Origin: Flavobacteriales bacterium | GTDB taxonomy: Bacteria; Bacteroidota; Bacteroidia; NS11-12g; UBA955 | Length of the DNA stretch: 46,582 bases | Direction: 5' to 3' | Assembly: GCA_947457565.1 (NCBI GenBank) | Contig: CANGWH010000010.1 | Coordinates: 1 to 46,582, forward strand | Shown: positions 39,768 through 46,582 of the stretch, one piece after another | Position numbering within the stretch: the first letter of the stretch is position 1 | How the letters are laid out: every line of letters begins with the position of its first letter | The notes under the pieces: model-generated | Told to the model about the DNA's origin: nothing | The model's database searches: none | The model's input: the letters and a program-made list of their open reading frames with translations, nothing else | Made by a program: the position numbers and the translations under genes

Positions 39768-40374
39768 GGGAAGAATAATAAGTATTTCTATTGCGATGGC
39801 AATTTAGCCATTGATTCCAAATATAGCTACTATCGTAAGTCCGATTTGTTATGGATTTTTCTCCAATATTGGCGGCTTTATTGTTAAGTTTTCCCGAATA
39901 GCGGACCATTCCGTTTTTAACAATTTTCAGTTCTGGGTATACTCTAAATCCAAACTTTTTAGCATTTACAAAGCCCGAATCCAGTAAAATGTACGGTTTT
40001 AACCATTGGTATTGCCTGGGTAGCGGTTGCTCAACAAAAACCAACAGATGGTTAAATACGTTTTGTTTACCCATCGAGTCTATCCAACGCACAATGCGTT
40101 TAAGTTCGCTCACATTGCCAAGGCAAATCGGACATTCGGGACTGTAGGTAACCAAAAAAAATGCTTGATTTTGAGCATACAGAGGATTACTCTGCCTTGA
40201 CATTCTTTCGGTTGAATTCAAGTTATAAACCTCCAATAAATCAGCAAAACTCATTGAATCGCTTTTTTCAAATGAATCTAATTTAAACGAAGGTATATCC
40301 GTTACATTTCCTTGGTTTTTCCCACAACCCAACACTATTACCCATAGAATGTAAAACCAAAATATAACCTTCAT
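39739..40374 (-). CDS. Thioredoxin-like lipoprotein
   Basis: ORF 211 aa; lipobox IVLGC; 'FFLVTYSPECPICLGNVSEL' with CPIC. Confidence 0.72.
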   Translation of the reverse strand: MKVIFWFYILWVIVLGCGKNQGNVTDIPSFKLDSFEKSDSMSFADLLEVYNLNSTERMSRQSNPLYAQNQAFFLVTYSPECPICLGNVSELKRIVRWIDSMGKQNVFNHLLVFVEQPLPRQYQWLKPYILLDSGFVNAKKFGFRVYPELKIVKNGMVRYSGKLNNKAANIGEKSITNRTYDSSYIWNQWLNCHRNRNTYYSSHEAVGCYIE

Positions 40375-40384
40375 TTCTTCATGA

Positions 40385-40924
40385 TTACTCGTTAGTGTAG
40401 GGATTACTGGCTTTATTGTGTTGTTTGGCGTATTCCCATAATATCATACCACACGTAACAGAGACATTAAACGAGTGCTTACTACCAAATTGGGGTATTT
40501 CGATGCACATATCACAGTGTTGCAAAACATCTTCTGCAACACCGTCTACTTCATTTCCAAACACAAAGGCGATAGGTCTGTCTGAGTAAAAATCAATGTC
40601 TGAAAGCGACTTAGATGTGTATGTTTGTTCAATGGCGATAACAAAAAAACCTTGATCTTTTAATGCTGCAATGGCCTCCATAGTATTGGAGAAGTATTTC
40701 CAATCTATGGTATTTTCAGCTCCTAAAGCGGTTTTCATTAAATCTTTATGGGGCGGCCGAACGGTTATGCCACATAAATACATGCTGGAACAACGAAATG
40801 CATCCGAGGTACGCATCATCGAACCCACATTGTATATGGATCGAACATTATCTAAGACAACCACATACGGCCACTTGGGAGCTTGCTTGAATTCCTCCAC
40901 CGTTAAACGGTTTAGGTCGTCCAT
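40385..40924 (-). CDS. TrmH/SpoU-family RNA 2'-O-methyltransferase
   Basis: ORF track start 40954; preferred MDDLNRLTVEEFKQ. 'VVLDNVRSIYNVGSMMRTSDAF', 'FVFGNEVDGV', 'CIEIPQFGSKHSFNVSVT'. Confidence 0.92.
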   Translation of the reverse strand: MDDLNRLTVEEFKQAPKWPYVVVLDNVRSIYNVGSMMRTSDAFRCSSMYLCGITVRPPHKDLMKTALGAENTIDWKYFSNTMEAIAALKDQGFFVIAIEQTYTSKSLSDIDFYSDRPIAFVFGNEVDGVAEDVLQHCDMCIEIPQFGSKHSFNVSVTCGMILWEYAKQHNKASNPYTNE

Positions 40925-41043
40925 GGATTTCTTTTGCACACTACAAAAATACAATTTGGTATCGGGTTTTGCGAAAATTGCAACTATTGGATGGTGGTTA
41001 AATGTTAATTTTTTCGTATATTATAATTGTAAATTGCATCCCT

Positions 41044-43653
41044 ATGGCAGCAGGAAAATCCGAAAAGGAAACGCCGTTAATGAAACAATACTATAGCATT
41101 AAAGCCCAATACCCCGGTGCGATATTGTTATTTAGGGTTGGCGATTTTTATGAGACTTTCAATGAAGATGCCCGAACAGCGTCGGCGGTTTTAGGAATAG
41201 TTTTAACCAAACGTGCCAACGGTGCGGCTTCGGAAATGGATTTGGCCGGATTCCCCCACCATTCCCTTGACAACTACCTGCCGAAATTGGTAAAAGCTGG
41301 GTATCGAGTGGCTATTTGCGACCAATTAGAAGATCCTAAGGCTACCAAAACAATCGTTAAACGTGGCGTAACGGAATTAGTTACTCCAGGGGTAAGTTAC
41401 AACGACAAGGTACTAAACAATAAACAAAACAATTATTTATGTTCCCTTTACGAACAGGGAAATCGTTGGGGTGTGGCATTTTTAGATATTTCCACGGGCG
41501 AGTTTTTATGTTCCGAAAGTGGTTGGTTTGCCATCAAGAAATTGTTAGACTCTCTAAAACCGGCTGAAATTCTATTACCAAAAAATCAACAGGAATTAGT
41601 TTTTTCTCACTTCGGAAAGCCCAGCTCATTTCAGGTTTTAGATTCATGGGTATACGAGTTTACAACGGCTACAGAAACCCTAACTCAGCATTTTCAAACA
41701 CAAACCTTAAAAGGCTTCGGAATTGAAGGTCAAGATTCGGCCATAGCTGCTGCGGCTGGCTGTTTGCACTATTTACAGCAAACACAACATCACCATGTAG
41801 CCCATATTCGGTCTATTCGACGAATTGACGAACAGGATCATGTTTGGATAGATGGTTTTACGCAGAGAAATTTAGAATTACTTAGACCGATATATTCCGG
41901 TGGAACAGCATTTATTGATGTTATAGACCAAACCTGCACGCCCATGGGTGCCAGATTATTACGTCAATGGGTAGTATTTCCGCTATTAGATATAATTCAA
42001 ATTCAGGGCAGGTTAAATACCGTAGATGCGTTTTTATCCACTAACTCCCTGCGAGAACAATTGCGTAGCTTACTTAAACAAATTGGAGATCAACAACGAT
42101 TGGTTTCAAAAGTTGCGTTGCGAAAAATCAGTCCGCGAGAAGCCGTACAATTGGGAAATAGTTTACGCAAACTTTCCGCGATAAAGGAACTCTTAGCAAA
42201 AAGTTCCATTGCTTTACTCAATGAATCGGCGGCAAACATCAATACCCTTCCCGAACTTGCCGATTGGATCCAACATGCTTTATTGGAAGATGCACCTGCA
42301 GTGGCTGCTAAAGGTGGAATTTTCCAATCTTCCGTACACGAAGAATTGTTGGAACTTAGAGAACTTACCACAAAGGGTAAAGACAAGCTCATTGAAATCC
42401 AACACAATGAAAGTCAACGTACCGGCATTCCATCCTTGAAAATCGGCTACAATAATGTATTTGGTTATTACTTAGAAGTCACAAACGCCCACAAAGACAA
42501 GGCTCCAGAAGACTGGATTCGCAAGCAGACGTTGGCCAATGCGGAGCGTTATATAACCCCGGAATTAAAAATTTACGAAGAGAAAATACTAACGGCAGAG
42601 GATCGTATTAATGCCTTGGAAATGGATTTATGGGAACAGGCATTAACCAAAATGGCTGAATATATTCCTGTTTTACAAGCCCAAGCCTCCTTATTGGCTG
42701 AAATAGATGTGCTTAGCGGTTTTTCTGAATTGGCGTATCAACGTAAATACAACAAACCTCAATTGCACGAAGGATTTGGATTAAATTTAACCGATTGCAG
42801 GCATCCGGTAATTGAATATCAACTTCCTCCGGGGGAAAGTTATATTCCTAACTCCTTGAAACTCGAGAAAGAAGGTCAACGTGTTATTATCTTAACGGGC
42901 CCAAACATGAGCGGTAAAAGTGCTATTTTAAGACAAACAGCATTAACCGTAATTATGGCTCAGATCGGTTGCTACGTACCCTGTAAGGAAGCCCAAATAG
43001 GATTAATCGATAAAATTTATACGCGGGTTGGCGCATCGGATAATATAAGCGTTGGCGAATCTACATTTATGGTTGAAATGACAGAAACGGCATCCATTCT
43101 AAATAATTTAAGTGAGCGATCATTGGTATTATTGGATGAAATTGGTAGAGGGACCAGTACTTACGATGGGGTTTCATTGGCATGGAGTATTGCGGAGTTT
43201 ATTCAGAGTCATCCCACGAAACCGGTTACCTTATTTGCTACCCATTATCACGAATTGAACGAATTGGAAGGAAAATCCGAAGGGATTTGCAATTATCATA
43301 TCGCCATCAAAGAGCAAGGATCTCAGATAATATTTCTAAGGAAACTACAACAAGGCGGAAGTGAGCATAGTTTTGGTATTCACGTGGCACAATTGGCAGG
43401 TATTCCCAACGCTGTATTGCTTCGAGCCAACGAAATTTTAAATAAATTAGAAACGGATAGAGCCCAATTATCTCCGCAAAAAACACTGCGCAAAACCGAT
43501 AGCAAAGCAGTTTACCAAATGAATTTATTCGCAACTGAAGACCCCAGAATGGTACAGTTAAAGAAATTAATAGCTACTACGGATATCAATGCGGTAACGC
43601 CCATTGAGGCATTACTAAAATTGCAAAGCATTAAAGAAATACTTGAGCGATAA
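41044..43653 (+). CDS. mutS: DNA mismatch repair protein MutS
   Basis: ORF track start 41002; preferred MAAGKSEKETPLMKQYYSIKAQYPGAILLFRVGDFYETF. 'ILTGPNMSGKSAILRQ', 'LVLLDEIGRGTSTYDGVSLAW', 'FATHYHEL'. Confidence 0.96.
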   Translation: MAAGKSEKETPLMKQYYSIKAQYPGAILLFRVGDFYETFNEDARTASAVLGIVLTKRANGAASEMDLAGFPHHSLDNYLPKLVKAGYRVAICDQLEDPKATKTIVKRGVTELVTPGVSYNDKVLNNKQNNYLCSLYEQGNRWGVAFLDISTGEFLCSESGWFAIKKLLDSLKPAEILLPKNQQELVFSHFGKPSSFQVLDSWVYEFTTATETLTQHFQTQTLKGFGIEGQDSAIAAAAGCLHYLQQTQHHHVAHIRSIRRIDEQDHVWIDGFTQRNLELLRPIYSGGTAFIDVIDQTCTPMGARLLRQWVVFPLLDIIQIQGRLNTVDAFLSTNSLREQLRSLLKQIGDQQRLVSKVALRKISPREAVQLGNSLRKLSAIKELLAKSSIALLNESAANINTLPELADWIQHALLEDAPAVAAKGGIFQSSVHEELLELRELTTKGKDKLIEIQHNESQRTGIPSLKIGYNNVFGYYLEVTNAHKDKAPEDWIRKQTLANAERYITPELKIYEEKILTAEDRINALEMDLWEQALTKMAEYIPVLQAQASLLAEIDVLSGFSELAYQRKYNKPQLHEGFGLNLTDCRHPVIEYQLPPGESYIPNSLKLEKEGQRVIILTGPNMSGKSAILRQTALTVIMAQIGCYVPCKEAQIGLIDKIYTRVGASDNISVGESTFMVEMTETASILNNLSERSLVLLDEIGRGTSTYDGVSLAWSIAEFIQSHPTKPVTLFATHYHELNELEGKSEGICNYHIAIKEQGSQIIFLRKLQQGGSEHSFGIHVAQLAGIPNAVLLRANEILNKLETDRAQLSPQKTLRKTDSKAVYQMNLFATEDPRMVQLKKLIATTDINAVTPIEALLKLQSIKEILER

Positions 43654-43742
43654 AAATAGATCCCATTCCTGAATTTATCGATACCAGCAAATTTCACTTG
43701 ATATAGCTACGCCTCCTTTTCTCCGAAATTGGCGTTCAATCG

Positions 43743-46091
43743 TTAAAAGGTATAATTACACCCTAAAGCGGGCAAAATTGGCAATTGATCCACCCGAGTT
43801 CTCCTAATACGATCATAATAGAAAATATTGGGTCTATTGTAAACATTGGTTAAACTAAAAATGAGGTTGAAGTCTCGACCATTTTCCAATTTCCAATTCC
43901 GTTTAGCCGAAAAATCCAAGCGATGATAATACGGCAATCTGCCTCCGTTTAATCGAGCGTAAAAGACACCTAAATCGCCATTAGCACCCACATAATCAGT
44001 ACTTATCCCATTGGAAAAGGTTTGTTTTTCGTAATACCCTTGGGTTTGAGTAAACGGAAATCCGGATCCAATGTTCCAACGCAAAGAAATTTCGGTAGGA
44101 TTTTTCTTATCAAACTCGTAGCTAATCATGGCATTGGCATTATGTCTACGATCAAAATTGGGCTGATACTCTTGAACACCGTCAAACCTATTAACATACG
44201 TTAAGGAATAAACTAGCCATAAATACAAGCCTTTATGGGTGTATTTGTAGGATACATCACCACCATAAGCATTTCCATTCTCAATGATAAAATCTTGACG
44301 CAATCGAGCCGGTTTATCTAGGTTTTGTTGGTTATCGTCGAACAATTTATCTCGGTTAATATTGGTAATTTGATCAAATACCTTAATGAAGGTCTCGGCA
44401 TTGAAGGTATGCTTTCGGCCAATTTTAAAATCAAATCCACCAACAGCATGCCTGGCCTTCTGTAATCGATGCGTTACAGGTTCACCGTTAAAGGTCTCTG
44501 GAATATTATCGGGTCCACTTAAAAATCCATAGAAAAGATTAACTACATCTCTATCGCTCATGGCCGATAAAAAGTTCTGAGAGTACAATCCCGCCGCGAA
44601 TTTTATACCCAAGGTTTTGTAAGGGTTGTATCGCAATTGGAATCGAGGTTCAAGGGAAGAATTGGCCAACGACGCATAATATTGAGCTCTCAATCCAAAG
44701 TTTGCAATAACTTTCTTTGTTACCAGCCTATAATTAGCAAAACTGTTTATTTCTGTGGTACTTTCTAGCTGTTTAATCAGTCGATTATTGGCATTCGTAA
44801 GCTGAAAATTGGTTTGGAACCCGTTTAACTCAAGTCCCCATCTAAAATCGTCGCGCTTAAAATTGTAATTGAAATTCATCCCCATGTTAAATCCACCTAT
44901 AGAACTTTCACGGGGTTTTGCATCCGATTCAATTTGTTGAATTCGGTAATCGCTGTATAAAAAGTACCCATCTACTCGGGTTTTCGCTTGCTCGGGTACC
45001 ACTAAAAACTTTCCACCCACGCCGTTTGCGGCCCATCGATATTGGGTTGAACCGGGGAATCTAACATTATCAGAAAAATGGAAGCCATACAATCTGGAGT
45101 ACCCACCGTTGGCAGAATTGAAGTTTAATTTCAGAAAGAAATCACCAAAATTATAGGGTAACTTACCGGCATCGATGTAGGGATAAATTAACCCTGCCGA
45201 TTGTTTTAAGAAGGAATTCCGATAACTAAAAGCGTAAGAGCTATTATTCTTGCCTTTTTTATATTTTCGGATAGGGCCTTCTTGTAAAATTTTAGAAGTA
45301 AAGGTGGTTAATCCTAGCTTAGTTTTATGTTCTTTTCTATTTCCGTCCCGGGTTTTAATATCTACTACTGCCGAAATTCTACCACCGTATTCAGCGCCAA
45401 AACCGGCAGAATATACATCAGCACTTTGAATTAAATCGGTTTCAAAGACCGAAAACAAACCAATGGAATGGAAGGGATTATAGATAGTTAAGCCATCCAT
45501 CATAACCTTGTTCATTACGGGAGATCCACCACGAATGTATAATTGTCCTCCTTGGTCCCCACTAAAAACTACGCCTGGCAATACCTGCAAATACTGTAAA
45601 ATATCGGGTTCGGCGCCAATAGCGGGCATTCTATAAATTGATTTCCCTTCAATGGTTGTAACGGCTACTTTGGTTTCTTTGGGTTTGGATTTAGCCTCAA
45701 TCTCAATGACTTCCATTTTTTCAATGCGCGACAAATAGGCATCAAAACGGGCATTAGAACCATTTTTTACCGTAATTTCATTCAACAGAGTATCAAATCC
45801 AGGAAAAGAAACTTGCACTATATAAACGGATTCATCCAGCCCCGTTAAGGCATAATAGGCTTCTGCATCGGCATAAACCGATCTAATATAATCTAAATCC
45901 TTGGGACCATTATTGGTTGAGGCTTTCACTTTAAATACCGAAACCGAAGCACCGTTCAATCGATCACCGTTACTACCATTATAGACAAATCCACGAATAT
46001 CGCCTTTACTATTAGCGCTGTTTTGTGAAATACAAGGGGTAAAAAATGATAACGAAGCAATAATACAAGCAATAATTCCGCGAATATTCAT
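43743..46091 (-). CDS. TonB-dependent receptor with carboxypeptidase-regulatory-like N-terminus
   Basis: ORF track start 46103; MNIRGIIACIIASLSFFTPCISQ signal; 'GDIRGFVYNGSNGDRLNGASVSVFK', plug 'GAEPDILQYLQVLPGVVFSGDQGGQLYIRGGSPVMNKVMMDGLTIYNPFH', terminal aromatic F. Confidence 0.92.
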   Translation of the reverse strand: MNIRGIIACIIASLSFFTPCISQNSANSKGDIRGFVYNGSNGDRLNGASVSVFKVKASTNNGPKDLDYIRSVYADAEAYYALTGLDESVYIVQVSFPGFDTLLNEITVKNGSNARFDAYLSRIEKMEVIEIEAKSKPKETKVAVTTIEGKSIYRMPAIGAEPDILQYLQVLPGVVFSGDQGGQLYIRGGSPVMNKVMMDGLTIYNPFHSIGLFSVFETDLIQSADVYSAGFGAEYGGRISAVVDIKTRDGNRKEHKTKLGLTTFTSKILQEGPIRKYKKGKNNSSYAFSYRNSFLKQSAGLIYPYIDAGKLPYNFGDFFLKLNFNSANGGYSRLYGFHFSDNVRFPGSTQYRWAANGVGGKFLVVPEQAKTRVDGYFLYSDYRIQQIESDAKPRESSIGGFNMGMNFNYNFKRDDFRWGLELNGFQTNFQLTNANNRLIKQLESTTEINSFANYRLVTKKVIANFGLRAQYYASLANSSLEPRFQLRYNPYKTLGIKFAAGLYSQNFLSAMSDRDVVNLFYGFLSGPDNIPETFNGEPVTHRLQKARHAVGGFDFKIGRKHTFNAETFIKVFDQITNINRDKLFDDNQQNLDKPARLRQDFIIENGNAYGGDVSYKYTHKGLYLWLVYSLTYVNRFDGVQEYQPNFDRRHNANAMISYEFDKKNPTEISLRWNIGSGFPFTQTQGYYEKQTFSNGISTDYVGANGDLGVFYARLNGGRLPYYHRLDFSAKRNWKLENGRDFNLIFSLTNVYNRPNIFYYDRIRRTRVDQLPILPALGCNYTF

Positions 46092-46140
46092 GATGGTAGC
46101 CACAAAAATAACTATCTCTACCCTATTTTTGCCATGTACT

Positions 46141-46582
46141 ATGATTTATCGTTTTAAGGTTTGGTTTGAAGATCAAGAGGATATCATCCGTTGGATCGAT
46201 GTTAAACCAGCACACACGCTATTGCAATTTCACCAGATTATCCAAGAATCTATTGGATTTGATGGCAAAGAATTGGCCAGTTTCTTTGTGAGTGACGATC
46301 GTTGGCGTAGGTTAAAAGAAGTTCAGTTGGATGCATCGGCCAATGCCGTAAATAGCGGTGATGTGGTGTATAAAAGCCAAATGATTGGCGAACACAAGCC
46401 AGTATTGATGGAGACGATTAAAATTCGAGAGTTAGTTAACGATCCTCACCAAAGATTTGTTTATGTTTCCGATTACAATGCATTGTGGACACTCTATTGC
46501 GAATTAGTGACCATTGCTGAAACCGATGCAAAAAAAACCTATCCCAGTATCTATCGTTCGGAGGGAAAAGCACCCAGACAAA
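46141..46582 (+). CDS. Plasmid pRiA4b ORF-3-like family protein, truncated at the right window edge
   Basis: Open to the window end: MIYRFKVWFEDQEDIIRWIDVKPAHTLLQFHQIIQESIGFDGKELASFFVSDDRWRRLKEVQL...; -7 box TATTTTTG at 46124-46131. Confidence 0.6.
   Translation, partial: MIYRFKVWFEDQEDIIRWIDVKPAHTLLQFHQIIQESIGFDGKELASFFVSDDRWRRLKEVQLDASANAVNSGDVVYKSQMIGEHKPVLMETIKIRELVNDPHQRFVYVSDYNALWTLYCELVTIAETDAKKTYPSIYRSEGKAPRQ

Overview
This is a 46.6 kb chromosomal window from a Bacteroidota genome. The taxonomic call rests on type IX secretion (T9SS) genes, TAnnTTTG-type promoter motifs and low-GC coding style. Most of it is housekeeping or envelope content: pepP, pcm, a priming glycosyltransferase next to an ABC-permease/HlyD/TolC set, gyrB, a LolC/E-like permease divergent from namZ (DUF1343), an acyl-CoA carboxylase cluster, porV-porU, a porP/sprF-like gene, gldJ, tRNA-Gly(GCC), rnpB, gatB, a LysM protein, a DUF218 protein, two TonB-dependent receptors, tRNA-Lys(UUU), an acetyltransferase-like protein, a haem c/copper monooxygenase-like lipoprotein with a thioredoxin-like lipoprotein, a TrmH-family methyltransferase and mutS. 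I found no CRISPR array, phage or transposase. The observations most worth a second look are: (1) a LysM protein whose N-terminal region looks like an SGNH esterase with all catalytic blocks degenerated; (2) a Gfo/Idh/MocA-like protein missing the nucleotide-binding and catalytic motifs; (3) a type I exporter permease with no ATPase domain, directly followed by HlyD and TolC genes; (4) two divergent genes whose start codons share one CATG; (5) several -7 promoter boxes so close to start codons that leaderless mRNAs are predicted. All family calls are by eye, without database searches.
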